In this document: positions 16,664 through 24,127 of the stretch, piece after piece
Layout of the letters: every line of letters begins with the position of its first letter
Position numbering within the stretch: the first letter of the stretch is position 1
DNA from: Nocardia amamiensis NBRC 102102
GTDB lineage: Bacteria > Actinomycetota > Actinomycetes > Mycobacteriales > Mycobacteriaceae
Length of the DNA stretch: 44,221 bases
NCBI RefSeq assembly: GCF_001612745.1
Contig: NZ_BDBA01000026.1
Span: forward strand, 1-44,221
Reading direction: 5' to 3'
Translations under genes and position numbers: made by a program
Notes under the pieces: model-generated
What the model was told of the DNA's origin: nothing
Database searches by the model: none
Seen by the model: the letters and a program-made list of their open reading frames with translations, nothing else

Positions 16664-17251
16664 TCAGGCGGTGCGGTTACCGTCGTCGAGGTAGCGGTAG
16701 GCCTTCACACCGGCGTCGTTCTTGAACGCCTCGATGGTGATGTTGAAGCCGGCCAGCTCCTTCGAGACGAACTTCTTCTCGGTCGCCGCGGTGATCTTGG
16801 CGTTCGGGAGGACAATGCGGAGCTTCTTGTCCTCGTTCTTCATGTCGAAGATCCAGGCGCGGTGCGGCAGCACCGAACCGGTCTCCTCGACCTTGATCAG
16901 CTTGCCCGAAGTGGACGTGGCCGCGGTGGCCGTCACATTGTTCGAGCCGAACACTTCGTTCAGGACGTCCTGGTCCCAGACCGCGTACAGGGTCAGTGCG
17001 AAGCGCACCGAGTGTTCGGTCTGCAGCTGCGCGATGATGTCGGCGTTCCAGTCCTTGATCGTCTCGATCTTGCGCTCGCCCTTGGACTCGATACCGTCCT
17101 CGGAGACGTAGCCGAGCGCCTTGAACGCGGCATTCGGTGCGTCCGAGGCCGAGGTCGGCAGCGCGGTGGCCAGGGGGGCCACCAGAACGCCGCCGGTCAC
17201 GGCGATGTCCGGGGTGCCGGCGCCGATGTACTTGCTGGAAGGCAGTGCCAT
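16664..17251 (-). CDS. major tail protein (tube subunit)
   Basis: The 195-residue protein begins MALPSSKYIGAGTPDIAVTGG and has the layout of the siphovirus major tail protein: a GYVSEDGIESKGERKIETIKDWNAD segment (the loop before the core strand), EHSVRFALTLYAVWDQDVLNEVFG, and a C-terminal strand pair with FNITIEAFKNDAGVKAYRYLDD. It would form the hexameric rings of a flexible tail tube. The ATG at 17251 follows GAAGGGAAAATCGAA. Length is ordinary for the family and no damage is visible. Its position before G/GT chaperones is the standard order. Confidence 0.88.
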   Translation of the reverse strand: MALPSSKYIGAGTPDIAVTGGVLVAPLATALPTSASDAPNAAFKALGYVSEDGIESKGERKIETIKDWNADIIAQLQTEHSVRFALTLYAVWDQDVLNEVFGSNNVTATAATSTSGKLIKVEETGSVLPHRAWIFDMKNEDKKLRIVLPNAKITAATEKKFVSKELAGFNITIEAFKNDAGVKAYRYLDDGNRTA

Positions 17252-17378
17252 TTCGATTTTCCCTTCGGGATTGTTGCGCAGGCCCTAGGGATTCGGTTTT
17301 CAGTTGTGCGACTCCCGGACGGGAGTCATGTGAGAGCGATGCTCTGCACAATTGTGTCGGCACATGCCAGTGCCGAAG

Positions 17379-17816
17379 TCAGGCGAGAAGCTTCCCTCGT
17401 ACGCACAGATCGACGATGATCAGCTGCCGCGGGGCGTTCGTCGCGGGGTCGGTATCGTTCTCCACGCCGACGTCATCGATGTAGTCGCACCACACCGTGC
17501 CGAGGTAACCGGGCGACGCGACCGACAGTATGGCGCGCACCGTCGCGGCCAAACCGCCTGCGGCTCCGGCATCATCGGAGCACTCGAGGATTACCCGCGG
17601 TCGGTCCAAGATCAGGTTGGGTCCGCGTATGCCCTCGCGATCCTCACGGTCGTTACGACGTTTGCGGTCGTTCCGGAGGACGCGCACCATCCGCGTCGGT
17701 CGCGGGTCGGGAACCCGTGTCACGACCTGCGCGGTATCCGACAGCGCGGCCAGTTCGGTGGTCAGGTAGTCGACAAGCGTCTTCTCTATATCGGCGAACA
17801 TGATTCGTTCACTCAT
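17379..17816 (-). CDS. tail terminator protein
   Basis: The protein has 145 residues beginning MSERIMFADIEKTLVDYLTTELA. The layout of an N-terminal helix followed by VVTRVPDPRPTRMVRVLRN, LILDRPRVILECSDDAGAAGGLAATVRAIL and LIIVDLCVRGKLLA matches tail terminator/tail completion proteins of actinophages (gpU-like), which cap the tail tube and form the face that meets the head. ATG 17816 overlaps the stop of the upstream gene by eight bases. An in-frame longer open frame continues upstream but overlaps that gene fully, so I rejected it. Confidence 0.78.
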   Translation of the reverse strand: MSERIMFADIEKTLVDYLTTELAALSDTAQVVTRVPDPRPTRMVRVLRNDRKRRNDREDREGIRGPNLILDRPRVILECSDDAGAAGGLAATVRAILSVASPGYLGTVWCDYIDDVGVENDTDPATNAPRQLIIVDLCVRGKLLA

Positions 17817-18438
17817 CGTGCGGCCGCCTTTCATCGGCTTTTCGGGCCCGCTCGATCCGCTCCCGCAGTCGATCGACGATCCCGGCGTAGGCTTCGGTCT
17901 TGGTCGTGGCCTCGACGGCGAGTCCACGCGGATGGGTTGCGCACCACAGCCCCTCATCGGTCTGCTCGACCTCGATATCGTCGAAGTCGTAGAACGATTC
18001 CGGGTCGGGTGCGGGCCACTGCCCGTCCTCGTCCTTGGTGACGTGTAACCCGATATCGAACGCACCCGGCATTCCACCCGGAGTCGGCGTCCAACGGATC
18101 TCCTCCAGTTCGGGATGCACTCGCACGCCACGCTTGACGAGGTAGTCCGCGACCCGGGTGGCCTGTTTGATACTCGTGACAGCGGGTTCGGCGCGCTTGC
18201 GTCCCACACTGTCGCGCCATTCCGGCAGGTGGATCACGGACAACTCCTCCGCAAGCGCGCGCACCTGCGGATCGAGTTCCGCGGTCGCCTCGGATTCGGC
18301 GAGCTTGCCGGACAGCGCATGCTGAATCAAAGCCATGAACTCCGGCGTAACCAGCTGCCCGGTATCGGTTTTGGTGTAGCCCGACGGTGGCTGATGGTTA
18401 CCGAACCGTACGGACCGAACGATTTCTCTGTCAGACAT
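17809..18438 (-). CDS. unknown first gene of the tail operon
   Basis: The 209-residue product starts MSDREIVRSVRFGNHQPPSGYTK and ends in a charged helix (GIVDRLRERIERARKADERR). It includes SIKQATRVADYLVKRGVRVHPELEEIRW, a small helical unit, and an acidic FYDFDDIEVEQTDEG strand segment. It stands where phages keep head-tail connector genes, but I see no connector, portal or capsid signature. The start at 18438 has no obvious ribosome-binding site. It could be a regulator or an assembly factor replacing the head module. Not recognised. Confidence 0.5.
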   Translation of the reverse strand: MSDREIVRSVRFGNHQPPSGYTKTDTGQLVTPEFMALIQHALSGKLAESEATAELDPQVRALAEELSVIHLPEWRDSVGRKRAEPAVTSIKQATRVADYLVKRGVRVHPELEEIRWTPTPGGMPGAFDIGLHVTKDEDGQWPAPDPESFYDFDDIEVEQTDEGLWCATHPRGLAVEATTKTEAYAGIVDRLRERIERARKADERRPHDE

Positions 18439-18803
18439 AGTTTTTCGCGTGCCGCTCTATTGGGTTGGTAGTGATGGTTGTCGTATCTCGCATCGCCGGA
18501 CACGCCGAAGCGGTCCGAGGAGAAGCGAATTTCGATCCGGGAATGCGAGAAGCCTCGAACCGTTACGGTTCGAGGCTCCGTCTCGATGAGGATCGAAAAT
18601 GTTGTGCGAGTGGCCTACTCGTCGTTCCGCCGCTGAGGAACCTGCTCCGCCCACACTTCGTCGGCCTTACGCCACGAGCAAAGGTTCCGATTCGGCTTGG
18701 AATCGGACTTTTCCTGCTCGGACCAGGACCGGCCGTCGATATCCGGTCAGCGGGACACGACGAAGTCGAATAGTCAAGGTGCCGGGAGCACTCAGGCCGA
18801 TCA
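18439..18803 (-). other. junction between toxin module and tail operon: terminator hairpin and a coding-like relic
   Basis: This 365-bp gap holds a 12-bp hairpin at 18551-18577 (AGCCTCGAACCG, loop TTA, and its complement), which probably ends transcription from the toxin-immunity genes. At 18615-18746 the minus strand has a short open frame without a start codon reading SWSEQEKSDSKPN and RKADEVWAEQVPQRRNDE before a TAG stop; it looks protein-like and may be the tail end of a lost gene. The promoter of the tail operon should lie between 18439 and 18550, but I cannot identify its boxes with confidence. Confidence 0.55.
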
Positions 18804-19631
18804 TTACTCGGCAGTACCGCCCGCGGCTGCGCGCTTGCGCTTCCATTCCTCGAAGCCCGTGATGAAACTCTCGTACTCCACCGCCACCGGCCCATATTCC
18901 GGAATGCGATACCACCACCACGCCAGCTCGAGCTTCGAGCGTTTCGCCTTCCACACTATCCAGCGCCGAGAATCCTCCACGGTGAATGATAAATATATCC
19001 GATCATATTCGGAAACCCATCTCTCGACCGCCAGGCGAAGAGGCTCGTCCAACTCTGGAAGAATGGCTTCGATAGCGTCTCTAATTCGCAACTCGTCTAG
19101 CAGATCGTCAACCGTCCAAGCATTCCACTCGTCACTCTTCCGCGTCGAATCGCTTTCCAGTCTCAGAACACTGGTGGCCCATTCCAGCAGAACCCAGTCG
19201 AACGTCTTCACCGGCAATCCGGTTACTCGATGCTCGATCGATTCGAGATGGCGCAGTTCGTCATGGCCCAACGCCTCGAAGGCATCGAAACCCGGCAGTT
19301 CACTCGCAACGACCGCGAATACCGGGCCCTCGACCAAACGATCGCGCACAACCAGGTCCGCGATCACCTCGTCACGATTATTGATGAATCTGCCATGCCG
19401 TACCGGGATCTTGAACTTGGAAAGTATATCGCACAGTTCAGCATACTCGTCGGGCGTTATCGGTATCCTCTGATTGAAAAGGGAACCCGCTAGTACGTCG
19501 ACGAGTAAGCCCGTCTCCCCGCCGAACGACATTATTTCGGCGTATTCGACATCCCCGGCGGGCAGTCGATTGACCAGCTTCTCCAGCAGAGCTGTCGATC
19601 TATCGTGCAATCCGATCTTACTTCGAGCCAC
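18804..19631 (-). CDS. putative EndoU immunity protein, copy B
   Basis: The product has 275 residues starting at GTG 19631 (VARSKIGLHDRSTALLEKL), preceded by AGAGGAGG at eight bases; this start is shared with copy A and is preferred over the longer ATG frame. It is an acidic, mostly helical protein with FINNRDEVIADLVVRDRLVEGPVFAVVASELPGF and a conserved C-terminal WWWYRIPEYGPVAVEYESFITGF. About four of five residues match copy A, with differences clustered in the first third. It follows an EndoU toxin module, so it most likely neutralises that nuclease. I do not recognise a named immunity family. Confidence 0.7.
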   Translation of the reverse strand: MARSKIGLHDRSTALLEKLVNRLPAGDVEYAEIMSFGGETGLLVDVLAGSLFNQRIPITPDEYAELCDILSKFKIPVRHGRFINNRDEVIADLVVRDRLVEGPVFAVVASELPGFDAFEALGHDELRHLESIEHRVTGLPVKTFDWVLLEWATSVLRLESDSTRKSDEWNAWTVDDLLDELRIRDAIEAILPELDEPLRLAVERWVSEYDRIYLSFTVEDSRRWIVWKAKRSKLELAWWWYRIPEYGPVAVEYESFITGFEEWKRKRAAAGGTAE

Positions 19632-19691
19632 AGCAGGCCCCTCCTCTTTCACTGCCACGTGACGAGTAATCGCCGACGGCATTCGACCATA

Positions 19692-20021
19692 CTATCGGAG
19701 CGGTCGCGGTACCCCGTTCTCATCGTTGCGCATGACCCCGGGACCATCCTTGGGGATAGCCGTAACAATATGACCGCTCGGATCGACGACGACGTGGATA
19801 CGGACGCCATCACGCACTCCTTCGGCCAACCACGTCTTATTCTGAGGCTGCCACGTCGGCGGGCTGTCCGGGTTTCTGGCAATATCTTCGATGGCATCGA
19901 GGATCTGCGTACTGGGATTATCCACATCCTCGGGGTCGCCCCAGCGCTCGGGAAACACGGTCTTGCCCGGGACACCGCTGCCGAAGCCGTGCCCGCCTCC
20001 GACCCCATTCAGCCCAATCAT
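19692..20021 (-). CDS. orphan EndoU-type toxin domain, copy B
   Basis: The 109-residue open frame contains the complete toxin domain but no delivery part: GGGHGFGSGVPGKTVFPE, then STQILDAIEDIARNPD and GHIVTAIPKDGPGVMRND. Homology to the full toxin begins at NG(I/V)GGGHGFG, at residue 5. Its ATG at 20021 overlaps the stop of immunity copy A (ATGA), so it may be translated, or the start may be accidental. This is the layout of orphan CdiA-CT/CdiI-like modules: a displaced toxin tip plus its immunity gene, usable by recombination to replace the active tip. Internal differences from copy A lie around the segment after ARNPD. Confidence 0.75.
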   Translation of the reverse strand: MIGLNGVGGGHGFGSGVPGKTVFPERWGDPEDVDNPSTQILDAIEDIARNPDSPPTWQPQNKTWLAEGVRDGVRIHVVVDPSGHIVTAIPKDGPGVMRNDENGVPRPLR

Positions 20022-20848
20022 TGCTCGGCCGCACCGCCTGCGGCTGCACGCTTGCGCTTCCAATCCTCGAAGCCCGTGATGAAACTCTCGTACTCCACCG
20101 CCACCGGCCCATATTCCGGAATGCGATACCACCACCAAGCCAACTCGAGCTTCGAACGCCCCGCCTTCCACGCTATCCACCGCCGAGAATCCTCTACGGT
20201 GAATGACAAATACATCCGATCATATTCGGAAACCCATCTCTCGACCGCCGGACGAAGTGCCTCACCTAACTCGGGAAGAATGGCTTCGATAGCGTCTCGA
20301 ATTCGCAATTTGTATAACAGGTCACGAACTATCCAGGCATTCCATGAATCACTCTTCCTCGTCGAATCGCTTTCCAATTTAAGAACACCTGTGGCCCATT
20401 CCAGCAGAACCCAGTCGAACGTCTTCACCGGCAATCCGATTACTCGATGTTCGATCGATTCGAGTTGGCGCAGTTCGTCATCGCTCACCGCCTGGAAGGC
20501 ATCGAAACCCGGCAGTTCACTTGCAATGACCGCGAATACCGGGCCCTCGACCAAACGATCGCGGACAACCAGGTCCGCGATAACCTCGTCGCGATTGTTG
20601 ATGAATTCGACATACCGCAGCGGGATCTTGAATCTGGACAGTATGCCGCACAGTTCAGAATACTCGTCAGGCGTGAGCGGTATTCTCCGATTTACAAGAA
20701 AAGCCGCAAGCCCGTCGACGAATAAGCCCGTCTCCCCACCGAACAACATTGCCTTGCCCTCTTCGACCTCATAGGCGGGCAGTCGATCGACCAGCTTCTC
20801 CAGCAGAGCGGTCGATCTCTCGTGCAATCCGGTCTTACTTCGAGCCAC
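20018..20848 (-). CDS. putative EndoU immunity protein, copy A
   Basis: The protein has 276 residues starting at GTG 20848 (VARSKTGLHERSTALLEKL) after AGAGGAGG. It lies 58 bases downstream of the full-length toxin, the normal place for an immunity gene. Most of the sequence matches copy B, but residues around 25-80 differ (for example PAYEVEEGKAMLFGG against PAGDVEYAEIMSFGG), which would be the place to look for specificity. It is predicted cytoplasmic, with no signal or membrane segment. Function is inferred from toxin adjacency and co-duplication. Confidence 0.7.
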   Translation of the reverse strand: MARSKTGLHERSTALLEKLVDRLPAYEVEEGKAMLFGGETGLFVDGLAAFLVNRRIPLTPDEYSELCGILSRFKIPLRYVEFINNRDEVIADLVVRDRLVEGPVFAVIASELPGFDAFQAVSDDELRQLESIEHRVIGLPVKTFDWVLLEWATGVLKLESDSTRKSDSWNAWIVRDLLYKLRIRDAIEAILPELGEALRPAVERWVSEYDRMYLSFTVEDSRRWIAWKAGRSKLELAWWWYRIPEYGPVAVEYESFITGFEDWKRKRAAAGGAAEQ

Positions 20849-20906
20849 AGCAGGACCCTCCTCTTTCACTGCCACGTGACGAATAATCGCCGACGACTCC
20901 ACCATA

Positions 20907-22853
20907 CTATCGGAGCGGTCGCGGTACCCCGTTCTCATCATTGCGCATCACACCGGGACCATCCTTGGGAATGGCAGTGACAATATGTCCGTTCCGATCA
21001 ACGATGACTTGGATACGAACGCCATTACGCACTCCCTCAACCTTCCATGTCTTCCTGCCATCCTGCCAAATTGGCACAGTATCCGGGTTTCTGGCAATAT
21101 CTTCGATGGCATCGAGAATCTGCGTACTGGGATTATCCACATCCTCGGGGTCGCCCCAGCTCTCGGGAAACACGGTCTTGCCTGGGACACCGCTGCCGAA
21201 GCCGTGCCCGCCTCCGATCCCATTCTCGTCATCTTCATCAGCGTTGGAGTCGCCCCGGAGGATGTGTACTAGACCGGCCTGGGTAAGGCCGTCGATGTCA
21301 TCTGGGCCGAAATCTTTGGTTCCATCTTCGGTCCGATCCCATTGATTCGGTCTACGGACAGGGGGCGGCTGCCTTTCCGGCTCGCGCTCCTCCTCCTGCT
21401 GATCACCCCACGCCTCCTCTTGTTCGCGGCGTTGTCTCTCGGCCTCTTCCCGTTCGTATCTCGCCCAGTCGTCCTCGTCCTGAGGCGGTCCCTCATCACC
21501 GGATTCATCGACAGGTCCCGTATCCGACGGAAGACGCGGCCCCGCCTCCTCGTCACCCTCGATCTCCGGTGGCGTCGTCGGATCGTGCCCACCGGGTTCT
21601 CCCGGATCGACCGGGCCGAATTCGGGCGGCGTGGGCAGCTCCTTGGGCGGCGCGGTGGCCGGCGGATGGTTCGGCACGGGCTCGACAGTGGGTGCGCCCG
21701 GACTCGTATCTCCCCCCGTGCCAGAGGGATTGGGGATCTCGGGTTTCTTCGGGGCGGTGGGGATCTCGGGCTTGTCCGGGATGCCGGGAAGCTCGGGCCC
21801 ACTGGGCAATCCGGGGATCTCGGGGAGGTCCGGGACGTCGGGGATCTCCGGACCATCCGGATAGGGCGGCCTGACGACGGGTGGCCGGTTGATATCGGGC
21901 TTGGCAGGAGCTGCGGGGGGCGGGTCGTCTTTGAGAAGGTTGTAGAGACCCTTTCCGCCTTGGATTGCGGGCCGGGCACCCTTGAGCGGCGGGACGACCA
22001 GCGAAAAGAAGGCTTCCACTTCATCGGTGGTCGCCACGACGCTGCCCGGATCGAGCCGCCCGGTTCCGGTGACGATGAGCTCGTCATCTTGGTAACCGAA
22101 ACTGACGTAGGCACTCGTCTGCGGATCGAAAATGCCGATGAGCTTGCCGTTCTCGTCATAGGACGCCGTGAACGTCTTCTGCTCACCATCGGCACCGTTG
22201 TAAATCAGATGCCGAGTCGTATTGGCGCTCGCGGAATCCGGATTGATCGGCTGGAGCTCCCACGTGCTGCCGTCGAAGTTGTCCACGCCCACCGTGCCAC
22301 CCGGTGACCGCACCACACCGGGCTCCGGCTCGGTGGAAGGCAGCTTCATCGGCTTGACTTCGCCGGTATCCGGATCCACATAGCTGAACCGCGGCGGCTC
22401 CGGCTTCGCAGGCGCAAGACCAGGGCTATCGGAGTAGTACGGTGGATCCGTCGGCGTCACCTTCGGATCCACCGTCGTGATCGCCGGAGGCAGATCCGTC
22501 AACACCGGATCGGTCGGCGCCCACCGCGGACCCTGCGGATTCGGCACCGTATCGGGCTTCGGAATCCGTTTGCCGTTCTCGTCCAAGTCCGTGAACGCCT
22601 GCGGGTCTACAATCGGCTTCACCTGCGGCACATCGGACTTAGGATCGATCTGTTGCTCGATGGCCCGCACCATGTCCTGCACATTGAAAATCCGCCCGAC
22701 CATCCGAGCCGCACTCTCCGGCGTCATTCCGTGAAAGTTCTCGACCCGGCCCGGTGAGGCGGAAGCCTGACTCGAAGAACCCGAACCGGTATTCACTTTC
22801 GGAATCAGCCTCGCGAACCAGCCCGCGTTGTCGCGAACCCAAGACAGATCCAC
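20907..22853 (-). CDS. polymorphic toxin with C-terminal EndoU-type nuclease domain
   Basis: This 648-residue protein starts at GTG 22853 (VDLSWVRDNAGWFARLIPKV). Residues 35-60 carry NFHGMTPESAARMVGRI, similar to the NFNGMDPKSAA end of the tape-measure-like protein. A middle beta-rich part (about 170-290) is followed by a long proline-rich region (about 305-480) and an acidic E/R-rich helix (DDWARYEREEAERQRRE). The last 105 residues match bacterial EndoU nuclease toxins: GGGHGFGSGVPGKTVFPESW, ILDAIEDIARNPD, a VRIQVIVDRNGHIVTAIP strand and VMRNDENG. Both expected histidines are present. EndoU toxins cleave RNA in target cells. There is no signal peptide or TM, so delivery must be by another system. 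Confidence 0.82.
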   Translation of the reverse strand: MDLSWVRDNAGWFARLIPKVNTGSGSSSQASASPGRVENFHGMTPESAARMVGRIFNVQDMVRAIEQQIDPKSDVPQVKPIVDPQAFTDLDENGKRIPKPDTVPNPQGPRWAPTDPVLTDLPPAITTVDPKVTPTDPPYYSDSPGLAPAKPEPPRFSYVDPDTGEVKPMKLPSTEPEPGVVRSPGGTVGVDNFDGSTWELQPINPDSASANTTRHLIYNGADGEQKTFTASYDENGKLIGIFDPQTSAYVSFGYQDDELIVTGTGRLDPGSVVATTDEVEAFFSLVVPPLKGARPAIQGGKGLYNLLKDDPPPAAPAKPDINRPPVVRPPYPDGPEIPDVPDLPEIPGLPSGPELPGIPDKPEIPTAPKKPEIPNPSGTGGDTSPGAPTVEPVPNHPPATAPPKELPTPPEFGPVDPGEPGGHDPTTPPEIEGDEEAGPRLPSDTGPVDESGDEGPPQDEDDWARYEREEAERQRREQEEAWGDQQEEEREPERQPPPVRRPNQWDRTEDGTKDFGPDDIDGLTQAGLVHILRGDSNADEDDENGIGGGHGFGSGVPGKTVFPESWGDPEDVDNPSTQILDAIEDIARNPDTVPIWQDGRKTWKVEGVRNGVRIQVIVDRNGHIVTAIPKDGPGVMRNDENGVPRPLR

Positions 22854-23160
22854 CTCACACCGCCGGACCTGTCGCGCAGCGCGGTCCGGCGACAGACCGT
22901 TCCGAGCTGGATGCGAATTTCGCCATGCGAAATCACCTCATCTATCAGTTGAATTAGAGTCCGGAGGCGGCAATGCCGCCCGGACCGAAGCCGGTGAAAC
23001 GAGAACCCGTTCAGATCCCGCGATGCCGTTGGATGGAACGTCGGCATTCCGAGAGTTGGACCGTGCAGGACGCGGCGTAGAGTGCGGCCATGCCGAGAGC
23101 GTTCTGGCGGGGTACCGAGAGGCTGGCGGAAATGTTTCCGGCGTGGCGCCACCGGCTGGA
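22854..23160. promoter_or_regulatory. upstream region of the toxin gene with operator-like and hairpin repeats
   Basis: No gene is convincing in this 307-bp stretch. ATTTCGC-CAT-GCGAAAT (22917-22933) is a 7-bp inverted repeat with a 3-base centre, 64 bases upstream of the toxin start and so a candidate operator. A second hairpin, GTCCG and GGCGGC against GCCGCC and CGGAC (22959-22985), has a 2-base bulge and may terminate the small-ORF transcript arriving from the right. Confidence 0.5.
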
Positions 23161-23238
23161 TCAGATGCCGACGAAAGGCCGGATCAGTGGCACGAGGTGG
23201 CAGACCAGTTCGAGTAGGTCGAAGGCGAGAGCGAGCAT
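23161..23238 (-). CDS. 25-residue hydrophobic small ORF with a near-perfect ribosome-binding site
   Basis: The frame encodes MLALAFDLLELVCHLVPLI then RPFVGI, a single hydrophobic helix long enough to enter a membrane. The ATG at 23238 is preceded by AGGAGGTGA, a full match to the 16S rRNA 3' end, at about 7 bases. Such a signal before so short a frame is unlikely by chance. It could be a membrane peptide (regulator, toxin of a small antisense pair, or holin-like peptide) or a leader peptide. No family is recognised. Confidence 0.6.
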   Translation of the reverse strand: MLALAFDLLELVCHLVPLIRPFVGI

Positions 23239-23268
23239 CGGGGTTCACCTCCTCTCCGTGGATGGGAT

Positions 23269-23306
23269 GCCCCACCCCCGGCTCGTAGCAAAACCGGGGG
23301 TGGGGC
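23269..23306 (-). repeat. hairpin element 1 in the leader of the 25-residue ORF
   Basis: GCCCCACCCCCGG (23269-23281) pairs perfectly with CCGGGGGTGGGGC (23294-23306) over 13 bp with a 12-base loop. A related hairpin with the same CCCCACCC/GGGTGGGG core stands at 23635-23673, also just ahead of a short gene. Confidence 0.7.
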
Positions 23307-23386
23307 GGGCGCCCCGCGGCTCGGACCCTCTGCGACCGCGATTGCGTTGCGGGAGAAAGGAGCCGCGCGGGGCGGGTCTGGTGGGC

Positions 23387-23584
23387 TCAGTGGCTGCGTG
23401 AGGAGTCGGGGACGATGCGGCCTAGGCTGATCAGAGTTCGCAACGCTTGGTCCTTGCGGCGGCAGTAGTCGGTGGCGCATTCGCGGTGTACGCGCATGAT
23501 CTGGTGGGCCAGGTCGATGGTGGGCGTCGTCGGTAGTGCGCCGTGAGCGTTCAACTCCAGCAGTTCACGCACGGCGTCGTTCAT
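23387..23584 (-). CDS. small conserved-looking protein with His/Cys motif
   Basis: The protein has 65 residues, starting MNDAVRELLELNAHGALP from ATG 23584 after GAGGAGGCAGCC. The second half has HQIMRVHRECATDYCRRK, with His and two Cys spaced HxxxxHxxCxxxxC, which could bind zinc or be simply structural, followed by KDQALRTLISLGRI. It is soluble and basic. Similar short proteins are common as hypotheticals near actinobacterial phage regulators, but I cannot name a family. Confidence 0.6.
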   Translation of the reverse strand: MNDAVRELLELNAHGALPTTPTIDLAHQIMRVHRECATDYCRRKDQALRTLISLGRIVPDSSRSH

Positions 23585-23634
23585 GGCTGCCTCCTCGCGG
23601 ATGGCCGACCGGAGCACGGCCGGGTGGGATGGAG

Positions 23635-23673
23635 GCCCCACCCTCGGCCTGGAGGGGCAGGCCGGGGTGGGGC
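23635..23673 (-). repeat. hairpin element 2 in the leader of the 65-residue ORF
   Basis: GCCCCACCC plus CGGCCT (23635-23650, one bulged T) pairs with AGGCCG plus GGGTGGGGC (23659-23673). Together with element 1 it shares an adjacent GGGATG block on the plus strand, so the two are copies of one structured unit rather than unrelated hairpins. Confidence 0.65.
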
Positions 23674-23841
23674 GGCAGCCCGGAGATCGGCGCGTCTGCG
23701 CCGCGCACCGAGGTGGCGGGAGACGGGCGGCGGGTCCGGGCTGATGCGGCAAGCTCTGCCCCGCTTGTCAATCGACATCGGAAGGGTTTCGGGGGCGTGC
23801 CGCATGTTCGTGGGAGCTGAGGAACTCCGGTTGGAACGACT

Positions 23842-23879
23842 GTGGCCCTGTGCGTCCGAGTTCGGACGCACAGGGCCAC
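23842..23879. terminator. perfect 18-bp hairpin, probable terminator
   Basis: GTGGCCCTGTGCGTCCGA (23842-23859) pairs perfectly with 23862-23879 across a two-base centre. It lies about 170 bp beyond the hairpin that ends the LysB operon and about 260 bp before the 65-residue ORF. There is no T run on either side. The DNA between 23880 and 24052 shows no gene I can support. Confidence 0.65.
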
Positions 23880-24052
23880 GACGAGTGATATCGAGAAGAT
23901 TTGGGAGAGCGGGAATTCCGGTCATTCCCGGGATGAGGGCGCAGCTCTGGCGCTGCACAAAGCTTCGCCTAAAGCGCGAACAATGTCAACCCCCGAATAC
24001 CGAAATGCATGGAAATACCAGGTAGAGCGGCTATTCGACCCATGCAAACGAA

Positions 24053-24084
24053 GATCGCCCCATCTCGACAGAGATGGGGCGATC
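24053..24084 (-). terminator. terminator of the HTH-LysB-HTH operon
   Basis: GATCGCCCCATCTC (24053-24066) pairs perfectly with 24071-24084 around the loop GACA, beginning 43 bases after the stop of the last gene of the operon. Confidence 0.75.
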
Positions 24085-24127
24085 AGCGTCCGAGCCAAAT
24101 ATGTAGTGACACACTGCGTCGCAGCCT

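Larger units (their letters stand above)
18804..21225 (-). repeat. tandem duplication of a toxin-tip/immunity cassette, period about 1215 bp
   Basis: Copy A (20018-21225) and copy B (18804-20010) are direct repeats. Matching landmarks lie 1214-1217 bp apart: immunity stops 18804/20018, immunity starts 19631/20848, and the GGCGGGCACGGC toxin start near 19995/21210. Similarity begins abruptly within the toxin gene at the codons for NG(I/V)GGGH and continues through the immunity gene. The copies have diverged by point changes and small indels, so the duplication is not recent. Confidence 0.85.

Noticed and set aside
18804..21225. Insertion sequence as the cause of the tandem duplication
   Set aside because: No transposase and no terminal inverted repeats are visible; the repeat boundaries coincide with the toxin-domain junction and immunity gene, which fits recombination of toxin cassettes.
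23140..23700. CRISPR-like arrangement of the two CCCCACCC hairpins
   Set aside because: There are only two copies, several hundred bases apart and imperfect, each preceding a gene.
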